Shown here in pieces: positions 14,685-23,874 of a stretch of DNA of 45,648 bases. A model generated the notes under the pieces. It did not search any database. It saw only the letters and a list, made by a program, of their open reading frames with translations, and was not told where the DNA came from. Source of the stretch: an uncultured Prevotellaceae bacterium (lineage in GTDB: Bacteria; Bacteroidota; Bacteroidia; Bacteroidales; Bacteroidaceae); assembly GCA_902775075.1 (NCBI GenBank), contig CACYKX010000004.1, forward strand, positions 1 to 45,648. The letters run 5' to 3'. How positions within the stretch are numbered: position 1 is the first letter of the stretch; each line of letters opens with the position of its first letter. A program made the translations under genes and the position numbers.

Positions 14685-17300
14685 TTGAACAAAAAAATAT
14701 TAGACAAAGCCTGTAAGGCTTCTTTTTGGTGTGGATTACTTCTCTTTTCTTCAACTACTGCCGCAGCACAGTATTTAGATGGAGATACGCATGCTTGGGG
14801 AAGCATTGAGTACAACGATGACCCTTGGGTATTTCGTGTGTCTCGTAAAAATTTGATTACTGAGGGATTGTTAAATCGGCATGTTGCAGTATGGGCATCT
14901 CATGGGCGCTATTATGATAATGATAAGGGATTTTGGAAATGGCAAAGACCTTATCTTTTTGGAACAACAGAGGACTTATTTACTCAAACTATCGTTGTAC
15001 CCTATTTGATTCCTATGCTCGAAAATGCAGGAGCTGTGGTTTTTACCCCAAGGGAAAGAGATTGGCAAAAGAATGAAATTATTGTAGATAATGATGATGC
15101 TACCTCTTCTTACCAAGAAACGAATAATGGTAAGAAATGGAAGAGTTGTGATTCCATTGGCTTTAGAAATGTCAATGGAATTCTACATGATGGGGAAAAT
15201 CCATTTCAAAGAGGAACTGTAAGGCAAACAAAAACTTCAAAAAAGAAGAATATAAGCACAGTTTCATATAGACCTAATTTTCAAGAATCGGGAAAATATG
15301 CAGTCTACGTAAGTTATCAAACGCTACCTAAGAGTGTTAAGGATGCTCAGTATTTTGTTATACATAAGGGTATTAAAACGGAATTTACCGTAAACCAAAC
15401 TATGGGTAGCGGTACTTGGGTTTATCTGGGTACTTTTGATTTTGATAAAGGATATAGTGATGATAATCAGGTTATCGTCACAAACTATTCCTCTCATCGT
15501 GGTGTTGTCACTACAGATGCTGTTAGATTTGGTGGAGGAATGGGAAATATCGAAAGAGGAGGCTCTCTTTCGGGACTTCCACGTTGTTTGGAAGGAGCTA
15601 GATATTATGCACAATGGGCTGGTGCTCCTTATAGCGTATATAGTGGCCGACATGGTAGCAATGATTATGCAGATGATATCAATAGCAGATCGCTAATGAC
15701 AAACTGGCTTGCCGGAGGAAGTGTATATGTACCTTCTCTAAACGGTAAGAAGGTTCCTATTGAATTGTCATTAGCCGTTCATAGTGATGCTGGATATGCA
15801 CCAAATGGGAAAGATATCACAGGAAGTCTTGCAATATGTACAACAGAGTTTAATGATTGTGTGCTAAATTCTGGAATCAGCAGAATGGCTTCATACGACT
15901 TTGCTGAGGCCCTTTTGAAGAATATTAAAACAGACATCATTGCACGATATCATATTTGGAACAATAGATATCTTTGGGATAAGAACTATTCTGAGACACG
16001 TTTACCGGCTGTACCTTCTGCTATTATCGAGACGCTTTCCCATCAGTCTTTCCCAGATGTGAAACTGGCCCAAGACCCATGGTTTAAATTTACAATAGCT
16101 CGTAGTATTTATAAAACCATTCTACGATTTATAAATTCTAATCATGGCAAATCCTATAAGATTCAGCCATTACCACCCAAAAATTTTGGTATTCAGTTGG
16201 ATGATAATGGAAGAGCAACATTAAAATGGTCTGAACAATTTGACCTTCAAGAGAAAACAGCAGTACCATCCGGCTATATCGTGTATACATCCATTGACAA
16301 TCGAGGATTTGACAATGGTACATACGTTAACAGGTCTTCCATGTCTTTAGATTTACAACCAGGATTACAATATTCATTTAAAATAACAGCAGTAAATTCT
16401 GGAGGAGAGAGTTTTCCATCAGAAACTTTATCAGCAACATATAATTCGCTATCACCATATAAAATATTGATAGTTAATAACTTTCATAGATTAGCTTCAC
16501 CACAAGTCGTAGACAATGATAGGTCTCAGGGCTTTGATTTCAACAAAGATGAAGGCGTAAGTTATGGCTTGACAGCAGGATGGAATGGTAAACAAATTTG
16601 TTTTGACAAAAAAAAGATGGGAAAAGAAGGTCCTGGCGGCTTGGGATATTGTGGTAATGAGATGGCTGGACAATTTGTTATGGGAAATACATTTGATTAT
16701 CCTGTAGAACATATAAAAGCTATTAAAAGCAATCCAAATTATAGTGTGACAAGTTGCAGCGCAGAGTATCTTATAAACCACAATATCGAGTTAAGCCGTT
16801 ATAACGTTGTAGATATCATCTGTGGTCAAGAAAAATATGATGGCTATACGCCTGAATATTATAAAACGTTTACGCCAGAATTAAAGTCACTGATTAGTCA
16901 ATATCAAAGTAAGGGTGGAAAACTTTTGGTCAGCGGATCGTATGTTGGTTCGGATATGTCTTTGCAAGATGATAAGGAATGGTTTAAAAGTATTTTTCAT
17001 GCAGAGCCTGTTGCCGCAGATTCTCTAAAATCCGATGGAAAAATATCCGGATTAGGAATGACTTTTAGTTATTATAATGCATTAAACGACAAACATTATG
17101 CCTCTACCCATTCGGATATACTCATGCCTAATGGTGATGCCATCTGTGCAATGAAATATAGTGATGAAAATCCTGCTGCCGTTGCATTTAAAGATGAAAA
17201 ATCATCAACCTTTGTCATGGGATTTCCGTTTGAATGTATAAAATCAGACAATGATAAGAAAAATATAATGCAAGGTATTTTAAATTACTTATTGCATTAA
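14685..17300 (+). CDS. Secreted N-acetylmuramoyl-L-alanine amidase-like protein with golvesin-type and FnIII domains
   Basis: About 871 aa with a signal peptide (MNKKILDKACKASFWCGLLL... ending TTAAA-Q). The amidase_3 core appears split: a zinc-ligand His in VWASHGRYYD (near 71), PRERDW (near 121, matching the TRxxD step), then an inserted golvesin-C-like beta domain (about 125-285), then LAVHSDAGYAP (second His, near 365) and AIIETLSH (catalytic Glu, near 447). A fibronectin type III domain follows (about 500-590), then a roughly 280-aa C-terminal part I cannot name. Homologues are often labelled xanthan lyase, which the motifs do not support. No ATG exists near the start; TTG 14685 gives the best signal peptide, and TTG 14658 is the alternative. 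Confidence 0.8.
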   Translation: MNKKILDKACKASFWCGLLLFSSTTAAAQYLDGDTHAWGSIEYNDDPWVFRVSRKNLITEGLLNRHVAVWASHGRYYDNDKGFWKWQRPYLFGTTEDLFTQTIVVPYLIPMLENAGAVVFTPRERDWQKNEIIVDNDDATSSYQETNNGKKWKSCDSIGFRNVNGILHDGENPFQRGTVRQTKTSKKKNISTVSYRPNFQESGKYAVYVSYQTLPKSVKDAQYFVIHKGIKTEFTVNQTMGSGTWVYLGTFDFDKGYSDDNQVIVTNYSSHRGVVTTDAVRFGGGMGNIERGGSLSGLPRCLEGARYYAQWAGAPYSVYSGRHGSNDYADDINSRSLMTNWLAGGSVYVPSLNGKKVPIELSLAVHSDAGYAPNGKDITGSLAICTTEFNDCVLNSGISRMASYDFAEALLKNIKTDIIARYHIWNNRYLWDKNYSETRLPAVPSAIIETLSHQSFPDVKLAQDPWFKFTIARSIYKTILRFINSNHGKSYKIQPLPPKNFGIQLDDNGRATLKWSEQFDLQEKTAVPSGYIVYTSIDNRGFDNGTYVNRSSMSLDLQPGLQYSFKITAVNSGGESFPSETLSATYNSLSPYKILIVNNFHRLASPQVVDNDRSQGFDFNKDEGVSYGLTAGWNGKQICFDKKKMGKEGPGGLGYCGNEMAGQFVMGNTFDYPVEHIKAIKSNPNYSVTSCSAEYLINHNIELSRYNVVDIICGQEKYDGYTPEYYKTFTPELKSLISQYQSKGGKLLVSGSYVGSDMSLQDDKEWFKSIFHAEPVAADSLKSDGKISGLGMTFSYYNALNDKHYASTHSDILMPNGDAICAMKYSDENPAAVAFKDEKSSTFVMGFPFECIKSDNDKKNIMQGILNYLLH

Positions 17301-17329
17301 ATATTTAACCCTTTTATAATTTATAGATT

Positions 17330-17659
17330 ATGTATAAAATTCAAGCAAATCAATCGGGTACAAGAAGCATTGAAATTTCAGATGCTCACCTACAAACAAT
17401 AAAGAAATATCATCTATTCAAGAATCTTGTTGATAGTAATGGTATCGTGGATGAAGAAACTCTAGATAAACTAAAGTTTAATGTTCGTTCTCTTTTAGAA
17501 GGAAATACTGAAACAAATAAAGAGTTGTTGGACTTGTGTCTGGATGTTATTTACAACAACAATATGAAAGCTTTAGGCTTACATAATTTGGCATTGTTGT
17601 ATGCAGACTGGAATACGAAGACTCAAGTAGAAGATACTAATTCATCAGATATAGATTAA
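17330..17659 (+). CDS. Conserved hypothetical protein, 109 aa
   Basis: A small cytoplasmic protein with no recognised domain. It is predominantly helical, with DEETLDKLKFNVRSLLEGNTETNKELLDLCLDVI-type periodicity in the middle (shown here only as landmarks near residues 44-80) and an acidic C terminus. The stop TAA overlaps the ygiQ-type start by one base (TAATG), indicating translational coupling. The 29-nt gap after the amidase gene shows no promoter, so it is probably in the same transcript. Confidence 0.7.
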   Translation: MYKIQANQSGTRSIEISDAHLQTIKKYHLFKNLVDSNGIVDEETLDKLKFNVRSLLEGNTETNKELLDLCLDVIYNNNMKALGLHNLALLYADWNTKTQVEDTNSSDID

Positions 17660-19740
17660 TGATGCTGACAGATTTTCTACCTACAACGAGAAAAGAATGT
17701 GAGTTAAGGGGATGGGATCAATTAGATATCATCCTCTTTTCTGGTGATGCCTATGTAGATCATCCATCCTTTGGTGTAGCAGTGATAGGACGTTCTTTGG
17801 AGGCTGCTGGATATAAAGTCGCTATCGTACCCCAACCAGACTGGCATGGTGATTTTAGAGATTTCAAGAAATTAGGTCGTCCACGACTTTTCTTTGGTAT
17901 ATCTCCTGGATGTATGGATTCTATGGTAAATAAGTATACGGCAAACAGACGTTTACGTTCTGTAGATGAATATTCACCAGACGGAAGACATGACTGTAGA
18001 CCAGAGTATCCTACAATCGTATATTCTAATATTCTAAAGAAAATATACCCTGATGTTCCTGTGGTCTTGGGTGGTATAGAAGCTTCTATGCGTCGATTGA
18101 CCCATTATGATTATTGGCAAGACAAACTTAAAAAATGTATTCTTTGTGAATCAGGAGCCGATATCATCAGTTATGGAATGGGGGCAAGAAGTATCCTTGA
18201 AATAGCAAAAAGACTAAATTCTGGGCAGAGTGTACAAAATTTATATGATATTCCACAAATTGTCTATCTCGCTAAAAAGGATGATATATATAATGGTATA
18301 AAAGAAGATGATATTATTCTCCATTCTCATGAGGAATGTTTAAAAAATAAGAAAGCGGAGGCTGAGAATTACAGGCATATCGAAGAAGAATCAAATAAGA
18401 TCCATGCCCAAAGACTCTTACAGGGGGTTGATGGTAAATATGCCGTAGTGAATCCGCCTTTCCCTACCCCAACGACAGAAGAGCTTGATGCAACTTTTGA
18501 CTTACCATATACAAGGTTACCTCATCCTAAATATAAAGGAAAAAAGATTCCTGCATATGAAATGATAAAATTCTCTGTAAACATTCATCAAGGATGTTTT
18601 GGTGGTTGCGCATTTTGTACAATATCAGCCCACCAGGGTAAATTCGTAGTTTGCAGAAGTAAACAAAGTATTCTTAATGAGGTTAAGAAGGTTATTGCTA
18701 TGCCTGATTTTAAAGGTTATCTGAGTGATCTTGGTGGACCTTCTGCCAATATGTATGGAATGCATGGCAAGAACCACAAAGCATGTGAACATTGTAAACG
18801 TCCTTCATGCATCAATCCACAAGTGTGTCCTAATCTAATAACGGACCATTCAAAATTATTAGATATTTATCATAGTGTTGACGCACTACCTGGTATAAAA
18901 AAGAGTTTTATTGGAAGTGGTGTTAGATATGACCTTTTACTGCATAAAAGCAAAGATGAGCATAGTAACCAAGTAGCAAGACAATATACTCGAGAACTGA
19001 TTACAAAACATGTAAGTGGACGTCTGAAGATAGCTCCAGAACATACTTGTGACAATGTCCTCAAACTGATGAGAAAGCCTTCGTTTAGTCAGTTCTATGA
19101 ATTTAAATCTATCTTTGACAAGATCAACAAGGAAGAAAACTTGCGTGAACAGATTATTCCATATTTCATTAGTTCTCATCCAGGATGTCGACCTGAAGAT
19201 ATGGCAGAGCTAGCTGTGATAACAAAAGACTTGAATTTCCATCTCGAACAAGTTCAGGACTTCACACCTACACCAATGTCTATATCTACAGAAACTTGGT
19301 ACACAAGATATGATCCATATACTTTAGAACCGGTATTTTCTGCAAAAACTCCAAGAGAGAAACTTGCACAAAGACAATTCTTTTTTTGGTATAAACCTGA
19401 AGAAAAAGCGAATATCGTAAGAGAGCTCAAGAAAATGAACCGTGAGGATCTGATTAAAAAACTTTATCCTAATGGTATCGGCAACATGCATTTTTCTTAT
19501 GATGAAAAGAAAACCGGAAGACGTAATAGAAATGCCAAGGCTCGGTATAACGATCGTCCTGTAGGTTCTGTATATGATAACCCTGGTGTTGATAGTGACA
19601 ATCACTCAGAATTTGGATATTTCAAGAATAAGAGAAAGAAAAGTTTTAATCCTAATTTTGATAATGAAAATCGTAGAAAGTCTGATAATCGGCAAGAAAA
19701 ACAAGGAAACGTGCGAGGACGGAATCGTCGTAACAGATAA
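17659..19740 (+). CDS. YgiQ-family radical SAM protein (UPF0313)
   Basis: Cytoplasmic radical SAM enzyme of unknown reaction; 693 aa. The cluster motif is GCFGGCAFC (Cys-x3-Cys-x2-Cys, near residue 313), preceded by an N-terminal YgiQ domain with a B12-binding-like fold (PSFGVAVIGRSLEAAGYKV, GGIEASMRRLTHYDYW). A second cysteine cluster, CEHCKRPSCINPQVCP (near 375), is also characteristic. SSHPGCRPEDM and QVQDFTPTPM-type segments follow. The last 75 residues are an Arg/Asn/Lys-rich, low-complexity tail. The 3' end of that tail overlaps the next gene by 77 nt in another frame. ATG 17659 overlaps the preceding stop; ATG 17662 is also possible. Confidence 0.92.
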   Translation: MMLTDFLPTTRKECELRGWDQLDIILFSGDAYVDHPSFGVAVIGRSLEAAGYKVAIVPQPDWHGDFRDFKKLGRPRLFFGISPGCMDSMVNKYTANRRLRSVDEYSPDGRHDCRPEYPTIVYSNILKKIYPDVPVVLGGIEASMRRLTHYDYWQDKLKKCILCESGADIISYGMGARSILEIAKRLNSGQSVQNLYDIPQIVYLAKKDDIYNGIKEDDIILHSHEECLKNKKAEAENYRHIEEESNKIHAQRLLQGVDGKYAVVNPPFPTPTTEELDATFDLPYTRLPHPKYKGKKIPAYEMIKFSVNIHQGCFGGCAFCTISAHQGKFVVCRSKQSILNEVKKVIAMPDFKGYLSDLGGPSANMYGMHGKNHKACEHCKRPSCINPQVCPNLITDHSKLLDIYHSVDALPGIKKSFIGSGVRYDLLLHKSKDEHSNQVARQYTRELITKHVSGRLKIAPEHTCDNVLKLMRKPSFSQFYEFKSIFDKINKEENLREQIIPYFISSHPGCRPEDMAELAVITKDLNFHLEQVQDFTPTPMSISTETWYTRYDPYTLEPVFSAKTPREKLAQRQFFFWYKPEEKANIVRELKKMNREDLIKKLYPNGIGNMHFSYDEKKTGRRNRNAKARYNDRPVGSVYDNPGVDSDNHSEFGYFKNKRKKSFNPNFDNENRRKSDNRQEKQGNVRGRNRRNR

Positions 19741-20488
19741 TTTTATTGCGGTTATAGATGGTTCAACAAGTAAAACTCCCGTTCAAATATCTCCGGATAT
19801 GAAGAACGGGAGATATTGTATGCTATTGATATCTCAATTTATCAAAGGCATGCAAAGGGATATCAGTTTAAACCAATTTTGCAAGGAAATTACTAATGAG
19901 ATTCAATCTATTTATAAGCATACCCCTGGTGGAATCATTGATTATGAATTTCATCCAGAAAAAAGATTATGTGCTAGTTGTATAATCTATTCCAAATATC
20001 AAAAAGAAATATGGATGATTGGTGATTGTCAATGTATGGTAAATGGAGTTTATTATGATAATTATAAGCCCGATGAGGAAGGAATAGCTAAAAAAAGAGT
20101 TGACTTGATAAGACAAGGGTATTCTGCTAATTCTGCCAGACAGATGATAGTTCCTGAATTAATAAAATCTATGACAGTGGGACAAAATAAATATTATTCC
20201 GTCATTGATGGTTTCAATATCTTTATGCCAGGTATCAAAATAATCAAAGCATCAGGAGAAATCATCATGGCCTCTGATGGCTATCCTTTTTTAAAGAGAA
20301 CGTTGGCAGATAGTGAAAAATTACTTCAAACACATTTACATAATGACCCACAGAATATTAACGAATATATCGCAACCAAGGGGCTAGTAGACGGAAATGT
20401 ATCGTTTGATGATCGATCATATATCAGATTCTATACCGATTGCGATGCCGAGCTCTATGTGGAACCTTACTTAAAGGAGAACTGCTAA
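19664..20488 (+). CDS. PP2C-like (PPM-type) phosphatase homologue
   Basis: A 274-aa cytoplasmic protein with a weak resemblance to PPM phosphatases. GKKNKETCEDGIVV near the N terminus recalls the first metal-binding Asp/Glu motif, FIAVIDGSTSK the second (DG-x-T), MASDGYPFL the ASDG motif and DDRSYIRF the final metal-binding Asp. It could dephosphorylate serine/threonine or be a derived protein. ATG 19664 is preferred over 19574 because the recognisable domain starts there. Even so the first 25 codons overlap the ygiQ tail in a different frame. The 3' end overlaps the convergent transglycosylase gene by 65 bp. Confidence 0.65.
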   Translation: MKIVESLIIGKKNKETCEDGIVVTDNFIAVIDGSTSKTPVQISPDMKNGRYCMLLISQFIKGMQRDISLNQFCKEITNEIQSIYKHTPGGIIDYEFHPEKRLCASCIIYSKYQKEIWMIGDCQCMVNGVYYDNYKPDEEGIAKKRVDLIRQGYSANSARQMIVPELIKSMTVGQNKYYSVIDGFNIFMPGIKIIKASGEIIMASDGYPFLKRTLADSEKLLQTHLHNDPQNINEYIATKGLVDGNVSFDDRSYIRFYTDCDAELYVEPYLKENC

Positions 20489-21635
20489 AACCATTGACAG
20501 TTCCTCCTGATGCAACACCGCAATATTGCATCCATCTAGCCCGTATTCTATCTACATAATCAACGGTTTCATCACCACGCATATATCCGTGTTTTACGAC
20601 AGGATCATTATAATATTGTGGGATTCTTAATTTTAATATAAAATCAGCAACATTTCCCCATGAATATGGATCGCGTCCATACTTTCGACATAGAGCCATT
20701 GCATCTCTCACATGATAATAACCACCATTATAACTTGCTAATACATAATAAATCCTTTGTGAGGAATTAGGTATATCTGCGAAATAGCCTCCCAATTCTT
20801 GCATATACTGAGCTGCTGCAGCAATATTAGCTTCCGGATTATGAATTTCGCTCATCGGAAGACCTAGATGATTGGCTGTCGAAGGCATGATTTGCATTAA
20901 ACCTAGAGCTCCTGCCCACGATCTTGCATTAGGATCAAAACAACTCTCCTGATAACATTGAGCAGCCATCAAACGCCAATCCATACGAGCGGCAGGAGCA
21001 AACATTTGGAAATATCTATCATATTTTGAAATGATGCCTTTGGACTTATTAAGCATTGGAGAATATACATGTCGCTGAATACTTCTACTACTCAATAAAT
21101 AATTTTCTTCCTGTCTCACTTGAGCAATGAGATTGGGAGTGAACCAACAATTCAAAGAATCAGCCAATTCAGAATTTCCTTTCTTCACAGCCCATTGTGT
21201 ATGCAGAGAATCACTACCTACCCCACAGAAATCTAGTTTACAAGTTTCTGTCCTTGGCAATTTCTTCTTAGGCAATTCGAATGCAATAATATCACCCTCA
21301 TTATTCATGAGTTTCTTTATCAAATCTGTGGTATCTTTGCATACATTTACTCTAACAGACACGCCAATTTTCTGAGCAAATTTCTCAGCCAATAGATAAT
21401 CTGTTCCTAAACCTTTCCCATGATAGTCATAATATGAATCTGGTCCTGATAATGTCAAAATAATGATCTCCCCATTATTGACAATATCATTATAAGAAAA
21501 ATTATCATCTGATGATATAGAATCTTGATCTGTGTTAATGGTTTCTCCCCATGGAGTTACAATAGTCTCTTTCTTCTCACGACAACACGTAAAAAGTAAC
21601 AGAAATGTAATTATAATATATAAATATGTCTTCAT
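20424..21635 (-). CDS. mltF: MltF-type membrane-bound lytic transglycosylase
   Basis: Cleaves peptidoglycan glycan strands with formation of 1,6-anhydro-MurNAc. The 403 aa begin with a lipoprotein signal (ITFLLLFTC, lipobox Cys about residue 17). Then comes a periplasmic solute-binding-like domain (GKGLGTDYLLAEKFAQKIG, about 75-200). The SLT domain has QESCFDPNARSWAGALGLMQ with the catalytic Glu near 230, and later YYVLASYNGGYYHVRDA. This two-domain order defines MltF. The basic C-terminal tail (VPHRARHRNRYRI) is encoded in the region overlapping the PP2C-like gene. It is divergent from hisG; a -7 candidate (TATTTTTG) lies at 21651-21658. Confidence 0.92.
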   Translation of the reverse strand: MKTYLYIIITFLLLFTCCREKKETIVTPWGETINTDQDSISSDDNFSYNDIVNNGEIIILTLSGPDSYYDYHGKGLGTDYLLAEKFAQKIGVSVRVNVCKDTTDLIKKLMNNEGDIIAFELPKKKLPRTETCKLDFCGVGSDSLHTQWAVKKGNSELADSLNCWFTPNLIAQVRQEENYLLSSRSIQRHVYSPMLNKSKGIISKYDRYFQMFAPAARMDWRLMAAQCYQESCFDPNARSWAGALGLMQIMPSTANHLGLPMSEIHNPEANIAAAAQYMQELGGYFADIPNSSQRIYYVLASYNGGYYHVRDAMALCRKYGRDPYSWGNVADFILKLRIPQYYNDPVVKHGYMRGDETVDYVDRIRARWMQYCGVASGGTVNGFSSSPLSKVPHRARHRNRYRI

Positions 21636-21666
21636 ATCCTTAATTGGCTACAAAAATACAACTTTA

Positions 21667-21698
21667 TTTGCAAATATGATAGAAAAGCCTTACATTTG
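21667..21698 (+). promoter_or_regulatory. Promoter of hisGDC
   Basis: TTTG (21667-21670), 20 nt spacer, TACATTTG (21691-21698): a full -33/-7 match. The leader to ATG 21728 is only about 25 nt, with no histidine-rich leader peptide, so classical his attenuation is not possible here. Confidence 0.8.
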
Positions 21699-21727
21699 CA
21701 ATGTTTTATAAGTAAAAAAGAGATTTT

Positions 21728-22579
21728 ATGTTACGAATAGCTGTTCAGAGTAAAGGTCGTCTATTTGACGACACCATGAATCTGCTTACAGAAGCAGACA
21801 TCAAAGTGAGTGCGTCAAAGCGTACGTTGCTCGTTCAATCAAGCAATTTCCCTCTGGAGGTTTTATATCTTCGCGATGATGATATTCCTCAAAGTGTTGC
21901 CAATGGCGTTGCCGATATAGGCGTCGTTGGTGAGAATGAATTTGTTGAACGACACGAAAACGCTCAGATTATCTCACGCCTCGGATTCAGCAAATGCCGT
22001 TTAAGTTTGGCTATCCCTAAAGAGATAAACTATACTGGTTTACAGTGGTTTAATGGTAAAAAGATAGCAACTTCTTATCCAAATATCCTCAATGGTTATA
22101 TGAAAAAGAACGGCATCTCTGCCGACATCCATGTAATCACAGGTTCTGTAGAAATTAGCCCTGGAATAGGACTTGCTGATGGAATTTTTGATATTGTAAG
22201 TAGTGGCTCTACCCTTGTGAGCAACAATCTACGAGAAGTGGAAGTTGTCATGAAAAGTGAAGCTCTTCTTATAGGCAATTGGAATATGGATGAGGATAAG
22301 CATAAAATCCTCAATGAAATGCTTTTCCGTTTTGAAGCCGTTCGCTCTGCACAGGATAAAAAGTATGTCATGATGAATGCCCCAAAAGATAAAATTCAGG
22401 ATATCACAAATGTCTTACCGGGCATCAAGAGTCCTACAATTATTCCATTGGCCGATGAAAATTGGTGTTCTATTCATACTGTTTTAGATGAAAAGAGATT
22501 TTGGGAGATAATTGGTAAACTTAAGGAGTTGGGGGCACAAGGTATTCTTGTATCACCAATCGAGAAAATGATTTTATAA
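21728..22579 (+). CDS. hisG: ATP phosphoribosyltransferase (long form)
   Basis: Catalyses the first step of histidine synthesis, joining ATP and PRPP to phosphoribosyl-ATP. At 283 aa it is the long HisG form with its own C-terminal regulatory (ACT-like) domain, so no HisZ is needed. Family marks are IAVQSKGRLFDDT (residues 3-15), VADIGVVGENE, IATSYPNIL and the PRPP loop region GSVEISPGIGLADGIFDIVSSGST (written here as landmarks near 138-160). The C-terminal part includes LPGIKSPTIIPL. Feedback inhibition by histidine is expected from the family. It starts the hisGDC cluster, 2 nt before hisD. Confidence 0.96.
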   Translation: MLRIAVQSKGRLFDDTMNLLTEADIKVSASKRTLLVQSSNFPLEVLYLRDDDIPQSVANGVADIGVVGENEFVERHENAQIISRLGFSKCRLSLAIPKEINYTGLQWFNGKKIATSYPNILNGYMKKNGISADIHVITGSVEISPGIGLADGIFDIVSSGSTLVSNNLREVEVVMKSEALLIGNWNMDEDKHKILNEMLFRFEAVRSAQDKKYVMMNAPKDKIQDITNVLPGIKSPTIIPLADENWCSIHTVLDEKRFWEIIGKLKELGAQGILVSPIEKMIL

Positions 22580-22581
22580 AA

Positions 22582-23874
22582 ATGAAAGTTATAAGATATC
22601 CACAGCAAAAAGATTGGAATAATCTTGTTCAACGTCCGCATTTGGATGTTACAAAACTTAATGATACAGTAAAATCAATATTAGATGATATTAAGGTAAA
22701 TGGCGATAAAGCTGTATATCAATATGAAAAGAAGTTTGATGGTGTTGAATTAGACTCGCTGATTGTTTCTGACGAAGAAATCAAAGAGGCTGAAGCATTA
22801 GTTAGTAGCGAGTTAAAAGATTCTCTTGTCATTGCTCATAAGAATATCTTAAAGTTTCATCAATCACAGTTGTTTACTGGAGAAAAGATTGTTACTTCAA
22901 AAGGAGTATCATGTTGGCAAAAGAGTATTCCAATCCAAAAAGTTGGATTATATGTTCCAGGAGGAACAGCTCCTTTGTTTTCAACAGTATTGATGTTGGC
23001 AACACCTGCGAAGATTGCAGGCTGTGAAGATATAATTTTATGTACGCCACCTGATAAATCAGGAAAGGTAAATCCTGCGATTCTTGTTGCTGCAAAAGTT
23101 GCAGGTGTGAATAAAATATATAAGGCCGGAGGTGTGCAAGCTATTGGTGCTATGGCATATGGAACAGAAACAGTTCCTAAAGTATATAAGATATTTGGAC
23201 CTGGTAATCAGTATGTTATGGCTGCTAAGCAGCAAGTTAGTTTGCACGAAGTTGCTATAGATATGCCAGCAGGTCCAAGTGAGGTTTGTGTCATTGCCGA
23301 CCAGAATAGTAACGTTGAATTCGTTGCAGCAGATTTACTTTCTCAGGCAGAACATGGTATTGATTCTCAAGTTATATTGATTTGTACAGATGAAAAGACA
23401 TTATATAAGATTGAGAAAGAGGTAGACTCACAACTACAACGATTACCTAGAAAAGACATTGCACAAAAGACCCTAGATAATTCTAAATTCGTATTGGTTC
23501 ATGACACGAATGAAGCCATAGAACTAAGTAATAAGTATGCGCCTGAGCATTTGATAATTTCTACAGATGACTATGAATTGTTAGCAGAAAAGGTGATAAA
23601 TGCAGGTAGTGTCTTTTTAGGTAAATATGCTTGTGAAAGTGCAGGTGACTATGCAAGTGGCACAAACCATACATTGCCTACTCATCAATATGCATTAGCA
23701 TATAATGGTGTGAATCTTGATAGTTACAACAGAAAGGTAACTTTTCAGCATCTAAGTAAGGATGGAGTTCGTTCCATAGGAAAGGCCGTTGTATGTATGG
23801 CTGAAAATGAGCAATTGGAAGCACATGCAAATGCCATGAGACTAAGAATAAAGGATATTAATTGTTCAAACTAA
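22582..23874 (+). CDS. hisD: Histidinol dehydrogenase
   Basis: Performs the last two oxidations of histidine synthesis (histidinol to histidine) with NAD+ and Zn2+. The 430 aa have the expected motifs: VGLYVPGGTAPLFSTVLM (near 120), AGGVQAIGAMAYGT, KIFGPGNQYV, DMPAGPSEV and LLSQAEHGIDSQVILI, where the Gln and His bind zinc. YAPEHL carries the catalytic Glu-His pair and GDYASGTNHTLPT a further zinc-site Asp/His. It is 2 nt after hisG and directly abuts hisC. Codon use is more AT-ending than in hisG. Confidence 0.96.
   Translation: MKVIRYPQQKDWNNLVQRPHLDVTKLNDTVKSILDDIKVNGDKAVYQYEKKFDGVELDSLIVSDEEIKEAEALVSSELKDSLVIAHKNILKFHQSQLFTGEKIVTSKGVSCWQKSIPIQKVGLYVPGGTAPLFSTVLMLATPAKIAGCEDIILCTPPDKSGKVNPAILVAAKVAGVNKIYKAGGVQAIGAMAYGTETVPKVYKIFGPGNQYVMAAKQQVSLHEVAIDMPAGPSEVCVIADQNSNVEFVAADLLSQAEHGIDSQVILICTDEKTLYKIEKEVDSQLQRLPRKDIAQKTLDNSKFVLVHDTNEAIELSNKYAPEHLIISTDDYELLAEKVINAGSVFLGKYACESAGDYASGTNHTLPTHQYALAYNGVNLDSYNRKVTFQHLSKDGVRSIGKAVVCMAENEQLEAHANAMRLRIKDINCSN

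Noticed and set aside
21699..21727. Histidine attenuator ahead of hisG
   Set aside because: The predicted leader is about 25 nt, with no His-rich peptide and no terminator hairpin.
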